Part shown: positions 21,970 through 33,094 of the stretch, one piece after another
Layout: each line of letters opens with the position of its first letter
How positions within the stretch are numbered: position 1 is the stretch's first letter
NCBI RefSeq assembly: GCF_052857255.1
Contig: NC_135498.1
Span: forward strand, 166,214,255-166,278,254
DNA from: Amblyomma americanum
Lineage: Eukaryota; Arthropoda; Arachnida; Ixodida; Ixodidae
DNA length: 64,000 nucleotides
Direction: 5' to 3'
Notes under the pieces: generated by a model
The model's input: the letters and a program-made list of their open reading frames with translations, nothing else
What the model was told of the DNA's origin: nothing
Database searches by the model: none
Position numbers and translations under genes: made by a program

Positions 21970-24420
21970 ATCAATACGTGCTTGCTTGCTAGTTGGCTAA
22001 TTCCGCTAGTTCTTCGCTCGTGGAGTCGCTGAATCGTGCCTGTATTTCGCGCCCACATTTTCGCTGCGTTTGGGGTTTCCTCGAATCTCCCCACGACTGA
22101 GCCAATAGTACCTACCTCTGTGTATATCGAGCGCCCTTCGGAAGCACGGCCGCCCTCTTTTTTGTTTCTCCATTTCGTTACTCCGGTACTTGATGGCGCT
22201 GTCACGTAAAAGCACGTAGGACGCGGAAAACGCTGTTTGTAGTTTTCAGCGACCATGTGACTGCGACACTCGTGCTCGCACTTTCGCCTACCTGGTAGGT
22301 CATCGTTTCGCACGCAGTCAGAAAGACTCGCGTTTTCCTAGACTCTAGATTGCTGTGTTAGTAACGTTGCCTGAGGCGCCTTTCCGCATCATGGTTGCAC
22401 CATGCTGGATGCAGCAACAAGCAGAAGGAAAACTGCATTATGAAAGAAGAGATGCAGTATCTGGCACTGCAGTTGATGGATGAAAACCAGGCTTGAAGGA
22501 AGGAACGAATGGCGGAAGAAGAAACCAGATGAATGGAGTAGCTTGAAAAAAAGGGGCGTAGCAAAAGGGGCTTCTTGAAAGGCCGCATTTTTGTAAACAG
22601 GCTTTGAGTTGTAAAGGTAGCTTCTCACTCATATCATTACAGAGTGTTGGTGGTCATTAGAGAAAAGGCTCATAATTTTAGCTGGTAACCTGGTTGTAGG
22701 ACGGAAACTTGAGCGACTTGGTATAGATGCATGTTCTGTGGAACAACGCAACCGGACGAAAGACAGAAAGACGAATGAAACAACACAGACGCGCACTGGT
22801 TGCTTAATTTTTGATGTATATCTTTTTGACTATTGCAGTTACGAGCTCGACTGAAATTACAGATCTGTAGCTGACTGTTAGTAATAGCCAGGTCAGCTTT
22901 TAGAGTTTCGAAAATGCGATTAGCCCTGGTGCTGTGGAGGCACAAACAGCGATGCTCGCCGCTGATCGTGCCTCCAGGCAACATTATATTGAGGGAACGG
23001 GACGAGACGCATATACTATGGAATGGTGTGATTTAGATGGGCGTAAAATGGACAAATATTTGTTGAGCCGCACCGCCTATGACGATCGCTTTTCAGAAAT
23101 AGTAAAATGAGTATCGGAAATCACTAAGCCAGCGTATTGTTTAATGGAATTAACGTGTTTTGTGGTGTTCGCAGGCACCGGTGTTACTATGTCGAGGTAG
23201 CCACCTTTAAACTTCAACAAGAATACTTTTAAGAAAAGCCATGAAACATAGACCACGCCGATAATAGGACCCATAATAATAATAATTGGTTTTCAGGGGA
23301 AAGGAAATGGCGCAGTATCTGTCTCATATATCGTTGGACACCTGAACCGCGCCGTAAGGCAACGGTAAAGGAGGGAGTGAAAGAAGAAAGGAAGAGAGAG
23401 GTGCCGTAGTGGAGGGCTCCGGAATAATTTCGACCACCTGGGGATCTTTAACGTGCACTGACATCGCACAGCACACGGGCGCCTTATCGTTTTTCCTCCA
23501 TAAAAACGCAGCCGCCGCGGTCGGGTTCGAACCCGGGAACTCCGGATCAGTAGTCGAGCGCCAACCACTGAGCCACCGCGGCGGGGCCCACAATAATAGG
23601 ACGCACAAGTTCAAAGAAAACAGACCTGGCTGTGCGACTGACATATGCTCAGGATCATGGTGCTGCAGCGTTTGGCGACCTCGAACACTGGTGTTTCTTC
23701 CGAAGGACGACCGATGATGTAGCTGTCATCGTCACTTCAAACCCGAGGTTTGACATTTGGAAAGGCTTTTCACGCGTGATATGTGTCTGGCGTAGTCGGG
23801 TAAATGGCGGCTGTGACCTCTCTTAGCCGTCGTAGTTCTAAGGCTGAAAACCACCGGCATCTCTGCCTTATTAGGCAAACTTTTCGCCTGCGTCCGTGTG
23901 TATCGTTTCTCACTTAGTACCAAATTCTATCTCCTGTCACGGACGGAAGCGTCACATTGTGTTTGACTCCAAAGTGTTATACTCGGTCTATTCGCCTTGT
24001 GTGTTTAAGAATTGCAGACATGCCCTGTGCTCTTACCAGCATTTCGCTGTTAATTAGAGACCTGTGTGCCTTCACAAAGCTTATGCTAATGCTTTTTGTA
24101 GCCAAAATATTTGCAGCCTGCAACCATTTCTGAATCTCTATACCATAGTGCCCTACTTCGGAAGCACACTGCAAACATTATAATGAATGTCCATGCGAGC
24201 CGTTCATGTCAAATAAAAAAAGCATTCTCTTTAATTTCAACAGATGAATAACAGAAACTTTAATCTGCATATCGCTTTTCATTGTACAGTGCAGCAGCGT
24301 TTTCTGAGCGGAAAGCGAATTTTCTTAAGTGAAAGAATTTTTCTGGAGGTTTGCATCCAATTAAAAAGATTTGTCTTTGGCCAAACCTATTTTGGTGTTG
24401 CAGTCCGATCTGCATTGTGT
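21970..24420 (+). repeat. Unclassified repeat A1, right copy
   Basis: This is the reverse-complement partner of 1945-4092 and runs straight into LINE-A on its right. It carries one insertion absent from the left copy, the SINE at 23274-23592. Short similar reading frames occur in both copies (22215-22006 and 22628-22389 on the minus strand here), but they have no known domain and no consistent start. What A1 is remains unknown to me. Confidence 0.8.
23274..23592 (-). mobile_element. tRNA-derived SINE in repeat A1, minus strand
   Basis: The minus strand starts CCGCCGCGGTGGCTCAGTGG (A box region) and has a B-box GGGTTCGAACCCG near 23525. The tail reads back through GGAAAGGAAATGGCGCAGTA to a (TTA)n run at 23274-23286. 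Flanking 13-mers ATAATAGGACCCA (23261-23273) and ATAATAGGACGCA (23593-23605) are the target duplication with one mismatch. The same family is at 55692-55993. Confidence 0.9.
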
Positions 24421-24647
24421 TAGTTTTCAAAAGACAGAAGGGCCGCGCCACCGCAGTTGGGATGTTTCTCTCACCATTCGCATTTGTACAGGTTAGTTAT
24501 CTCGATGCCTACGCTTTTCGCGACAGCTATGTCTGTCTTGTTGCGGTGTCGTGGCCACCCGGCTCTTGCAAGCGTTTTCGCTCAGCGGCATTGTACTTAC
24601 GTCGCCTTTTGCTGTTAGCTGGTGATATTGAGGCGAACCCTGCATAG
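24351..24647 (+). pseudogene. LINE-A leader ORF with 2A-like C-terminus
   Basis: This 98-residue frame begins MHPIKKICLW, includes a hydrophobic stretch, and ends LLLLAGDIEANPA then stop. The last part (24621-24644) matches the 2A consensus D-(V/I)-E-x-N-P-G-P except that the final Gly is Ala and a stop replaces Pro. 2A-like leaders are known upstream of ORF1 in some non-LTR elements, where they cause ribosome skipping or act as a signal. The left copy has the same altered ending, so the change predates the duplication. It lies just upstream of ORF1. Confidence 0.6.
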
Positions 24648-24754
24648 TCTGATGATGAAGGTGCAAGTGGAAAAGCTTGACTCAGTGTGGGAAGCAATCC
24701 AGCGTCTAGAGACAAATAATGCAAGCCCTCTCAATCTGTTACTAAAGTTTAAAA

Positions 24755-25360
24755 ATGCATGCCACTCTTAAAAGTGACTTAGATAAGCTAACTAAACGTG
24801 TCGATGAACTGGAAACCAAGCTTGTGCCTGTGCCTTGTAAGCAGCTGCCAGAAACCTGCTACAGCTATGTCCGGAAACTCAAAGAGAAAATTGATCACCC
24901 GGAAAACAGTTTAGAAGGTCGAATGCATTGTTCTTTGGTGTTAAAGATACCGACTGTTAAGAAACGTGGGAAGACACCGAGGCTCTTGTTCGTGAATTCT
25001 TCCGAAATAAATTAGGTGTTTCAGTCCAGTCTATTGCAAGGGCCAACCGTCTCGGCTTCTATTAAACTGATAAAAAACGACCAATAAAAGCGAAAATCTT
25101 CAATGAAAAAGAAATCGACACTTTGCTAACCAACGGCAACAAGCTTAAGGAAACAGACTTCAGGATAGAACGTGACTACCCGGTTGATGTGCGCGATAAG
25201 CGTCGAAGATTTTGGCAGTTCTCGAAGTCGATAAACATGGAGAGTGACTGTCCTTGCCTTGTCTTCAAAAAGCTGTTGATAAAAGATACTGTTTACGTCT
25301 GGTACACGGACGCCAACAGCGCAGTTCGTCTGGAAACCTCAGGTAATGATGCGCCACAAG
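24755..25360 (+). pseudogene. LINE-A ORF1 remnant
   Basis: The piece starts MHATLKSDLDKLTKRVDELE, a coiled coil. After frameshifts it continues with SIARANRLG and KKRPIKAKIFNEKEIDTLL (25030-25130) and ETDFRIERDYPVDVRDKRRR (25150-25210). These blocks align with the intact ORF1 of LINE-C (ARAHRIGRF, KKRPIIAKLFNEKEVETLM), so both LINEs belong to one family. The product would be an RNA-binding chaperone. Stops near 25014 and 25060 break it. Confidence 0.75.
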
Positions 25361-25399
25361 TAGAAGCTCGGACCCCGGGAGTCCCGATGGCTAACCCAG

Positions 25400-26210
25400 T
25401 CACCTACCTGCCTCACCACATTCAAGTATCTCTTTCTTGCCGCCACTTGATAAGCATAGTCGTGATAACGCGTTATGTTTCCTCTATACAAATGTCACAA
25501 GTATCCTCTCGAAAGCCGTTCCGATTTCCTCGCGCATCGACTCATGTTCTGCACCATTAATCGCGCTCACGGAAACGTGGCTTACGGACAACGTTCCTGG
25601 CGACAAAATTTTGTTTACTCAATCAGCGTTCAATATATTTCGCTGCGACAGGGCGCATCGAAGACGCGGCGGTGTTCTGTTGGCAAGAAAAAAAGACTTC
25701 TCCTGTGTACCAATTATAGTTACTACGTTTCTTGAATGTGTATGGGTTTTACCAATATGCAGTACTAGAGACATACTTATTGGCGTTTTTTATCGGCACC
25801 TAGATTGGGGCAGTTTTCGCTGAATAATTTTATCGCATTCTGAGTGAAGTGTGCAACCGGTTTCCGGATTGTGCTGTATTGACATTTGGTGACTCTAATT
25901 ACCCCCACATTAATTGTGCGACACTATCTACCGCGGCGAGTGAAATAGAATCGAACGCATTTCTTAAGTCATGTTTAGATTTTTCATTATCTCAACTCAT
26001 CATGAAACCCACACGGCGAACTGCCACATGCTCCAGCATATTTGATGTAATCCTTAATAATATTCCTGACATTTGCACCAACATCAGTTATCTTGATGAG
26101 CTCTCCGATAATGACGTCGGTACTGGAAACGTTGTTTGTTCAGAGAGCGGTACGAAGACGACTATTAAGAAAATAAATCCTATTGAAAAGTTATCTTTGA
26201 TCGAATGAAG
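25400..26210 (+). pseudogene. LINE-A endonuclease domain remnant
   Basis: An apurinic-endonuclease-like domain in several frames: LYTNVTSILSKAVPISSRID and LIALTETWLTDNVPGD (25480-25610), FNIFRCDR (25630), then ILIGVFYR (25775) and CLDFSLSQLIMKPTRRTATC (25975-26035). The C-terminal catalytic box reads LSDNDVGTGNV, where LINE-C has LSDHSIITGNL, so the His is lost. At least two frameshifts occur. Such domains nick target DNA to prime reverse transcription. Confidence 0.75.
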
Positions 26211-27280
26211 GCTGAACTATCCCTCTTAACTGACGTGTTTCTTATCAGCTTCTCGTCCATACAGTTCAACAAAACTGGATTGCGTTCAAAAATGTGTTCT
26301 CCGCCCTTGTTGATAAGTATATACGCACCATACAGTTAGGAGTAACAGTTCTGCACCACACTTTAACAAGGAACTTCGATGCTTAAACAACAAAAAAGTG
26401 GTTATACAGGCAAGCCATCAAGAGCAATCACACATCATCGTGGATTAAATACAAGCAGTGCGACACAGAATACCAGGCTTTACTTAAATGTTCCCGTCGG
26501 CACTTTTTCAACCATGACCTATCATCTATGCTGACTAACATCCCTCGAAAATGTTGGCAAGTAATCAACCCCACCAGTCATCCTTAAGTTACGCTTACTG
26601 ATCACTCAGGCGCCACTGTACCCAAGTCACAGTGCGCACGGACATTAAACAATGCATTTTCGCCTGTATTCACCCGCAAGGACGTCTCTTCATGCCTAAA
26701 CTTAGGTACACTTTCAGGTACGATCATATAGCAGATTACTATCAGCGATTCTGGTATCATGTCACTACTTAATAATCGCAAATTGTCGTCTGCATCTGAC
26801 CAAGTTGGCTTCAACAACAAGTTGTTAAAAAGCCCGTCACAAAGCATTTCGGGAATCTTATGCGCACTTTTCTCACCGTCATGGTGATCCGGCCGGATCA
26901 TACATTCGCAACCATAACATACCTAGAAGAGCATAATATAATTTTCAAATGCCAGCACGGCTTTCGCAAGGGATATTCATGCGATGGGCAGTTAGGGGGA
27001 TTTACTAATGACTTGCTATCCTGTAGTGACGTCGGCAACCAGGTGGATGCCATATTCCTGGATGTTTCTAAATCTTTTGACCGCGTTCCCTACCACAGGC
27101 TACTAACGAAACTAAAACATATTAACATTGACACGCAAATCATTTTATGGATATAAGATTTTTTGTCATTCCCAGCAAAGTTCACAAATAAAAACCACTG
27201 CAATTCCCCTTTTATTCCAGTCACGTCCGGCGTTCCGCAAGGAAACGTGCTTCGTCCATTGCTTTTTCTAACATATATAA
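26211..27280 (+). pseudogene. LINE-A RT domain, N-terminal part
   Basis: The best-preserved stretch is 26918-27156 (HNIIFKCQHGFRKGYSCDG, DAIFLDVSKSFDRVPYHRLL), matching LINE-C around 44755-44940. The region ends in SGVPQGNVLRPLLFLTYI (27222-27280), where Gypsy-2 is inserted. The remainder of the RT, including the FADD box, follows at 33271. Decay by substitutions and indels is extensive in 26211-26900. Confidence 0.8.
27277..27280. repeat. Gypsy-2 target-site duplication, left copy
   Basis: The 4 bp ATAA precede the 5' LTR, and the same 4 bp follow the 3' LTR at 33267-33270. Removing the element restores the LINE-A RT reading through this point. Confidence 0.85.
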
Positions 27281-27452
27281 TGTAATGGGACCGACAGGCG
27301 CAGCGCAGCGATGAAGCGGACGAGTTCAAGCGGGTCAACGAAGAAGCAGACGAAGTGCAGCTGGGTTTTTCGAACGACGCCTGTGAGTGTGCCCGTCGTG
27401 TCGCCGGTCAACCAAGATCAACCGACCTGTGCTTCAAATAAACGCCTTGACA
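27281..27452 (+). repeat. Gypsy-2 5' LTR
   Basis: It runs TGTAATGGGACC to CGCCTTGACA and ends in CA. The polyadenylation signal AATAAA is at 27437-27442. It matches 33095-33266 base for base as far as I can see. Confidence 0.95.
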
Positions 27453-27454
27453 CT

Positions 27455-27466
27455 TGGTGGAGGTGC
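27455..27466 (+). promoter_or_regulatory. Gypsy-2 primer-binding segment
   Basis: TGGTGGAGGTGC starts 2 nt after the LTR and is the same 12-mer as in Gypsy-1. It would prime minus-strand synthesis from a shared, unidentified tRNA. Confidence 0.7.
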
Positions 27467-28492
27467 CTCGGTTCCCGTCCAGGTCCTCATCCTGGAACTT
27501 CGAAGTGGAACGCTCCTCGTCTCCGCCACCATGCCGGAAGGTCCGAGTGAACCATCGCAGCCCATCCCTGCCACCCTACTCTGTCACGGGGTGCAGCGCC
27601 AGCGTGACCCGTCTCCATTTAGTGGCACCGATGACCAAGACGTCGACGATTGGCTGGCCTCCTATGAGCGCATCAGCACTTACAATCGGTGGGACGATTC
27701 CGTGAAACTTAGCAACGTCCTCTTCTACCTAACGGACGTTGCCAACCTATGGTTTCGCAACCATGAGGCCGATCTTCCCACCTGGTCGTCCTTTAAAACG
27801 AGCTTCGCCGACGTTTTCGGCCGCCCCGCCGTCCGGAAGCTTCGCGCCGAGCAACGTCTTCGTGCTCGATCTCAGCTCCCTTCCGAGACGTTCACAAGCT
27901 ACATCGAGGACATCGTTGACCTGTGCAAGCGTGTCAACCCCTCCATGTCCGAAGCGGATAAAGTCAACCACATACTTAAAGGCATAGCCGATGACGCTTT
28001 CCAGATGCTGCTGGCGAAGAACCCCACCTCCGTCGCTACCGTCATCCAGCTGTGCCAAAGCTTCGACGAACTCCGCAAGCAACGCGCATCTACGCGGCAG
28101 TCCGGCGCGCCTGCGGGGGGTCTTGCTGGCTTGGCCCTTGGTGGCTCGTCTGCTGAGCAGTCCCTGTTCATGCAGCAGGTTAAAGATTTCATCCGCGAAG
28201 AGATCGCTCGCCAGCTTTCTCTGCTGCATCACATTCCCGACCCCGTCTGCCCTCCGCACGACCTGGCGCCATCTCTCACTCCCACTATCCGTCGTGTTAT
28301 TCAGGAGCAGGTCGCTGCAGTTCTGCCATCCAGTCCCCCACCGCCTCCTGTGGCAGCGCCGCTCACCTATGCTGAAGCAGTCACCGGTACACGGCGCTCG
28401 CCCACCTCTGCCGCCTACCCTAGCAGCCCGGCCTTTTATGCTCCACCGCCGTCTATACCCCCGCCGCAGGCCCCGGTTCGTCGACCCCGCCG

Positions 28493-28498
28493 AAACCC
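28493..28498. repeat. LINE-B target-site duplication, left copy
   Basis: AAACCC at 28493-28498 is repeated at 29243-29248, directly after the (ATAA)n tail. This marks a target-primed insertion. Confidence 0.8.
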
Positions 28499-29242
28499 TT
28501 ATTGTGCGCAACTATGATCGTGCTTCCAGTGTCACAGAAATAAAAAATAGTTTATCGTTGACCCCTCTTGCTCTGCGCAGAAAAGTGTCCCGTCTGTGTC
28601 TGTTTTTTAAAATTTACAGCATGAACTCTACTCTGAAAGAAGCATTGATCACAACACCAACATATGTTTCATCTCGCATCGATCACTCACGGAAAGTTGG
28701 CGTTCCTCGTTGCCGGACAACATCCTGCATAAATACCTTTATTCCAAAAACATCGTTGGAGTGGAACAACCTACCACCACATATTGTAGCTGCAAAGGAC
28801 GTTGATGAGTTTAGGGCACTGTTGTCATTACATTATGGTTTACCATAGCCTCAGTTGGTTCACTTCGTTTTGTATATTGTGTATTTAGCCCTGTTCCTTT
28901 TTTTTTTCTCGCATGCACTTTGTTCTGTTAATAGCCTTCTGCCATCGTACCCGTTCAATGTTTCTACGAAGGGTGATGTTCTAGTTCATATCTTTATGTT
29001 TACATGAAATGTTTTTTGACTGTTTTTGTGAATTTATTCGTCTTGGTGTTGGTATTCCTAATTATTGTATTGTTTCGCTTTTTGAATCATGTATTTTCTT
29101 GCAGCTAGCTTCTTTTTTTTTTGTAGGCATGCCTATGTATGCGTTAACCCCCTTTTTGTAAGAGTTTCATTTTATATCTATGTACCACTCCCCTCAATAA
29201 TGCCCTGTGGGCCATGAGGGTATCAGAAATAAATAAATAAAT
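28499..29242 (+). mobile_element. LINE-B: 5'-truncated CR1/L2-like LINE nested in Gypsy-2
   Basis: The 744-bp insert starts in the middle of ORF2 and ends in ATAAATAAATAAATAAA. It holds the last part of the RT protein, a 3' untranslated region, and a terminal hairpin (ATGCCCT 29200-29206 pairs with AGGGTAT 29217-29223) just before the tail. An AAACCC duplication flanks it. Severe 5' truncation is normal for LINEs. It is the youngest datable insertion in the window. Confidence 0.92.
28502..28848 (+). pseudogene. LINE-B ORF2 C-terminus
   Basis: The frame through IVRNYDRASSVTEIKNSLSL, LALRRKVSRLCLFFKIYSM and FIPKTSLEWNNLPPHIVAAK is the C-terminal domain that follows RT in CR1/L2 and Jockey-type LINEs (a shared LRRK...WNxLP pattern). 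It is uninterrupted to the stop at 28846-28848. The fragment has no start of its own. Compared with LINE-C it is a different family with the same C-terminal architecture. Confidence 0.85.
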
Positions 29243-29301
29243 AAACCCCTGGCGTACCGAGGACAATCGACCGATATGCTATTCCTGCGGTCTTCCGGGC
29301 C

Positions 29302-32300
29302 ATGTCGCACGCTTTTGCCGTCAGCGATCTCCTCGTTCTGGCGATTTCATGCGCAATTTCCGCTACGATTCCGGGCCGCCCTTGCCTAATGTCTCTTCTG
29401 CCTCCTCTACACATCGCTCCCAGTACCCTACTCGCCGCTCGCCTTCCCTCGTCGACGTTCCATTTCTCCGATGCTCCGCCGCCCGGACCCTCTCCCAGAG
29501 GAAAACTGACTGCCGCAGTTCAGGAGGCAAGAACTGCGTGTTTTGCCAACTTTTTAAGTCCTCCGTGTTCTCCTGCTAACGTGATTGAGGTGTCTGTTGA
29601 AGGCGTCCCCGTTCTCGCGCTCGTCGACACGGGTGCTGCAGTGTCCGTAATTAGTGATGCTCTTCGCCGCAAACTTCGTAAGGTGACAACGCCGCTGTCT
29701 GACTTTTCACTACGTACGGCCACCTCTCAGCGCATCCACCCCATCGCAGCCTGCACGGTCCGCGTTTCTATAAACGACGTCGCCTATACCATCGAGTTTG
29801 TTGTGCTGACCGCCTGCTCTCACGATGTCATCCTCGGCTGCGATTTCCTCTCGACCCACCGTGCTGTGATTGATTGTGCCCGTGCGGAACTTGAGCTTTC
29901 TCTCCTGTGTGATGTTTCGTTGCGTGACCTACCTGTGCGCTCCGCTAAGCTTCTTGTAGCTGCCGACACCGACATACCTCCCTCCTCTTCAGCCCTCGTT
30001 CCGCTCCGCCCCGACTCTTTCCTCAGCGGCCCTGTTCTTTTCACACCTACCGCAGCAGCCACTCGCCATCAGCGCCTCCTCATTCCATTCGCCGTTGTCT
30101 CGATATCCGATGGCCACTGCGCCATCTATGTCACCAACCCATTTTCTTGCCCGTCGTTTGTTCTTCGCGGCGAATGCCTCGGCTCTATTGAAGAACTGGA
30201 CCCTGCTCTTGCTTCCGAGTTCTCCGATACCCGTGCCTGCTCCCCAGTTACTGTCTTAGCCTGTTGTGCGACAGCGCCCGATCCGATTTCCATCGACGTC
30301 TTTCGTCGTAACATCGCTCCCGACCTTCCGTCCGCTTACCGTGACCAAATCTTGGAACTTCTCTGCCACTTCCGCAACTCTTTCGACCTTTCCCAGCCCT
30401 CCTTGGGGCGCGCATTGGCCGTCTCTCACACAATTGACACTGGTACCCACGCTCCCTTGCGTCAGCGACCGTACCGAGTCTCGCCGAGCGAGCGCCGCGT
30501 CATCCGTGACAATGTTGACGACATGCTTCGGCGCGGCATAATACAGCCTTCTCACAGCCCTTGGGCCTCTCCTGTTGTCTTGGTGACGAAAAAAGATGGC
30601 TCCATCAGGTTCTGTGTGGACTACCGCCGTCTCAACAAGATCACACGCAAGGATGTTTATCCTCTACCCCGAATCGACGACGCACTGGATTGCTTGCAGG
30701 GAGCGGAGTATTTTTCATCCCTCGACTTACGCTCCGGCTACTGGCAGGTCCCGATGGCAGCGAACGACAGGCCGAAAACCGCTTTCGTCACCCCAGACGG
30801 CTTGTATGAGTTCAATGTGATGCCATTCGGCCTCTGCAATGCTCCAGCCACATTCGAAAGGATGATGGACACTATTCTCAGTGGCCTCAAATGGGAAACT
30901 TGTCTGTGTTACCTAGATGACATTGTCGTTTTTTCCAAAGATTTTCCTTCCCATCTGCACCGCCTTCAGCGCGTACTCACTAGCCTTACTGACGCCGGCC
31001 TCCAACTAAACTTGAAAAAATGTTACTTCGGTGCAACGCAGCTCACAATATTAGGCCATGTCATCTCCAAAGACGGCGTTCTACCTGACCCAGCCAAACT
31101 TCGCGCCGTCGCTGAGTTCCCCAAACCAACCACCTTAAAAGAACTTCGCAGTTTTATAGGCTTATGCTCATATTTTCGCCGCTTCATCCGAAATTTCGCC
31201 AGTATCATCGCCCCTTTAACGCAGCTTCTTGCCGGCAGCCCGAACCTTTCGTCTTGGTCCCCCGCCTGCGATACCGCGTTCAGCACTTTACGCCGCCTGC
31301 TGGTCTCTCCCCCCATCCTTCGCCATTTTGATCCCGCCTGTCCGACAGAAGTTCACACTGACGCGAGCGGTGTGGGCTTGGGCGCAGTTCTTGCCCAGCG
31401 AAAGCCTGGGTATCCGGAATACGTCGTCGCTTACGCCAGCCGCGCCCTCACCAAGGCGGAATCAAACTATTCTGTCACAGAAAAAGAATGTCTCGCCATC
31501 ATTTGGGCAATTGGCAAGTTCCGCCCTTACCTTTACGGCCGGCCCTTCTATGTCGTCACAGACCACCACGCCCTATGCTGGCTATCCTCCCTCAAAGATC
31601 CTTCTGGCCGACTCGCCCGCTGGGCTTTACGTCTCCAGGAGTTTGATATACACGTCATTTATCGCTCCGGCCGCAAGCACTCGGACGCCGACGCCCTTTC
31701 TCGTTCACCACTCCCATGCGAGTCAACCTCTGCCCTCGTCTGTGCCTACGAATTCTCTTCGTTCAACATCCCTGATATGCTCTCCGAACAACTGAAGGAT
31801 CCTTGGATCACCTCGCTGCTAAACTTCCTGAACACTCCCTCGCCGCATCATTCGACCCGGACCCTTCGCCGCCAAGCCCACCACTTCGCCGTTCGTGATG
31901 GCCTCTTATACCGCCGTAATTACCTCCCCGACGGCCGGAAGTGGCTGTTGGTCACCCCTCGACACCTCCGTGCTACAATCTGTGCCTCTTTTCACGCCGC
32001 TCCACAATGCGGCCACGCCGGTGTACTGAAAACATATACTCGCCTTCGTCAGCGATTCTACTGGCGAGGTATGTACCGCTACATACGTCAATACATTCGG
32101 TCATGCACCGCCTGCCAACGTCGCAAGAAACCTCCCCAACCCGCCGCCGCTCCTTTGCAGCCGTTACCTTGCCCTGGCCGTCCCTTTGACCGCGTCGGCA
32201 TTGATCTTTATGGCCCGCTTCCAACTACTTCGGCTAATAATCGGTGGATCATCGTTGCCGTTGACCATCTCACCCGTTACGTCGAAACGTCGGCTCTCAA

Positions 32301-33057
32301 ATCTGCTACCGCAAACGATGTCGCTCACTTCATTCTACACAGTCTTGTTCTTCGTCACGGCGCCCCGAAAGAACTTCTAAGTGACCGCGGCCGTGTTTTT
32401 CTCTCGGACGCCGTCGAGGCCCTGCTCAGGCAATGCCAAATCGTTCATCGCTACACCAGCGCCTATCACCCCCAGACCAACGGCATGACTGAGCGGTTCA
32501 ACCGCACTCTGAGTGACATGCTCGCCATGTACGTTGACACCGCCCACTCCAACTGGGATCAAGTGCTCCCGTTCGTCACGTACGCGTATAACACAGCTAC
32601 TCAGACAACAACGGGGTTTTCTCCTTTCTTCCTCTTATATGGCCGGGAGCCTACATCTACCATGGACACCATCCTTCCTTATCACCCTGACCCTTCCGAG
32701 ACCACCTTACTCTCCGAAGCTCACCTGTATGCCGAAGAATGCCGGCAACTTGCCCGCTCTTTCACCACACAGCAACAATGGGATCAGAAGCACCGTCGGG
32801 ATTCCCCGGACCCTCCAGCGTCATACCCATCAGGCGCCCTCGTTTGGCTCTGGGTGCCTTCCTCCACTCCCGGCCTCGCCACGAAACTACTGTCTCGCTT
32901 TCACGGACCTTACCGGGTTGTCCACCCAACTTCTCCGGTGACTTATATCGTTGAGCCGCTCGTTCCCTCTTCGGACCACCGTCGCCGGGGCCGCGAAACT
33001 GTGCACGTTGAGCGCCTCAAGCCTTACTATGACCCGCCCATCCTCTCCTCTCCGTAA
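29302..33057 (+). CDS. pol: Gypsy-2 Pol polyprotein (protease, RT, RNase H, integrase)
   Basis: This frame of 1251 codons is unbroken. The first ATG at 29302 is probably not used: the frame is open further upstream, overlaps gag by about 280 nt in the +1 frame, and likely needs frameshifting. Domains are protease ([10 protein letters not shown], 29620), RT (VDYRRLN; YLDD at 30910-30921), RNase H ([16 protein letters not shown], about 31351), and integrase zinc finger ([10 protein letters not shown] about 31995; CTACQRRK about 32107). The core triad is D (GIDLYG about 32197), D (SDRG about 32381) and E (TERFNR about 32489), with a GPY/F motif (FHGPYRVV about 32900). All catalytic residues are present. 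Function would be reverse transcription and integration of the element. Confidence 0.95.
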   Translation: MSHAFAVSDLLVLAISCAISATIPGRPCLMSLLPPLHIAPSTLLAARLPSSTFHFSDAPPPGPSPRGKLTAAVQEARTACFANFLSPPCSPANVIEVSVEGVPVLALVDTGAAVSVISDALRRKLRKVTTPLSDFSLRTATSQRIHPIAACTVRVSINDVAYTIEFVVLTACSHDVILGCDFLSTHRAVIDCARAELELSLLCDVSLRDLPVRSAKLLVAADTDIPPSSSALVPLRPDSFLSGPVLFTPTAAATRHQRLLIPFAVVSISDGHCAIYVTNPFSCPSFVLRGECLGSIEELDPALASEFSDTRACSPVTVLACCATAPDPISIDVFRRNIAPDLPSAYRDQILELLCHFRNSFDLSQPSLGRALAVSHTIDTGTHAPLRQRPYRVSPSERRVIRDNVDDMLRRGIIQPSHSPWASPVVLVTKKDGSIRFCVDYRRLNKITRKDVYPLPRIDDALDCLQGAEYFSSLDLRSGYWQVPMAANDRPKTAFVTPDGLYEFNVMPFGLCNAPATFERMMDTILSGLKWETCLCYLDDIVVFSKDFPSHLHRLQRVLTSLTDAGLQLNLKKCYFGATQLTILGHVISKDGVLPDPAKLRAVAEFPKPTTLKELRSFIGLCSYFRRFIRNFASIIAPLTQLLAGSPNLSSWSPACDTAFSTLRRLLVSPPILRHFDPACPTEVHTDASGVGLGAVLAQRKPGYPEYVVAYASRALTKAESNYSVTEKECLAIIWAIGKFRPYLYGRPFYVVTDHHALCWLSSLKDPSGRLARWALRLQEFDIHVIYRSGRKHSDADALSRSPLPCESTSALVCAYEFSSFNIPDMLSEQLKDPWITSLLNFLNTPSPHHSTRTLRRQAHHFAVRDGLLYRRNYLPDGRKWLLVTPRHLRATICASFHAAPQCGHAGVLKTYTRLRQRFYWRGMYRYIRQYIRSCTACQRRKKPPQPAAAPLQPLPCPGRPFDRVGIDLYGPLPTTSANNRWIIVAVDHLTRYVETSALKSATANDVAHFILHSLVLRHGAPKELLSDRGRVFLSDAVEALLRQCQIVHRYTSAYHPQTNGMTERFNRTLSDMLAMYVDTAHSNWDQVLPFVTYAYNTATQTTTGFSPFFLLYGREPTSTMDTILPYHPDPSETTLLSEAHLYAEECRQLARSFTTQQQWDQKHRRDSPDPPASYPSGALVWLWVPSSTPGLATKLLSRFHGPYRVVHPTSPVTYIVEPLVPSSDHRRRGRETVHVERLKPYYDPPILSSP

Positions 33058-33079
33058 GTCGCCAGGATGGCTCCTTTTT

Positions 33080-33094
33080 CGGAGGGCGAGTAAT
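33080..33094 (+). promoter_or_regulatory. Gypsy-2 polypurine tract
   Basis: The purine-rich GGAGGGCGAG followed by TAAT lies immediately before the 3' LTR. It is less pure than that of Gypsy-1. Confidence 0.65.

Larger units (their letters stand above)
27531..29579 (+). pseudogene. gag: Gypsy-2 gag, interrupted by LINE-B
   Basis: The start ATG at 27531 follows GCCACC, a strong initiation context. The gag core is at 27600-28090 (DDQDVDDWLASYERISTYNR, LPSETFTSYIEDIVDLCKRV), followed by a Pro-rich region. At 28498 the frame is cut by LINE-B and terminates six codons later (28515-28517). Beyond the insertion the same frame resumes at 29249 and encodes a CCHC zinc knuckle (29277-29318, [14 protein letters not shown]). 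It ends at TAA 29577-29579. The pieces align in frame across the insertion, so gag was probably intact before LINE-B arrived. Pol overlaps its 3' end in the +1 frame. Confidence 0.9.

Noticed and set aside
23510..23592. tRNA gene
   Set aside because: The A and B boxes belong to a tRNA-derived SINE with body, tail and target duplication; the acceptor stem is not formed.
27747..28511. 254-codon minus-strand frame over Gypsy-2 gag
   Set aside because: It is an antisense shadow; gag core and zinc-knuckle motifs are on the plus strand.
27991..28848. 285-codon plus-strand frame as one protein
   Set aside because: It joins an out-of-frame reading of gag with the genuine LINE-B C-terminus; only 28502-28848 is meaningful.
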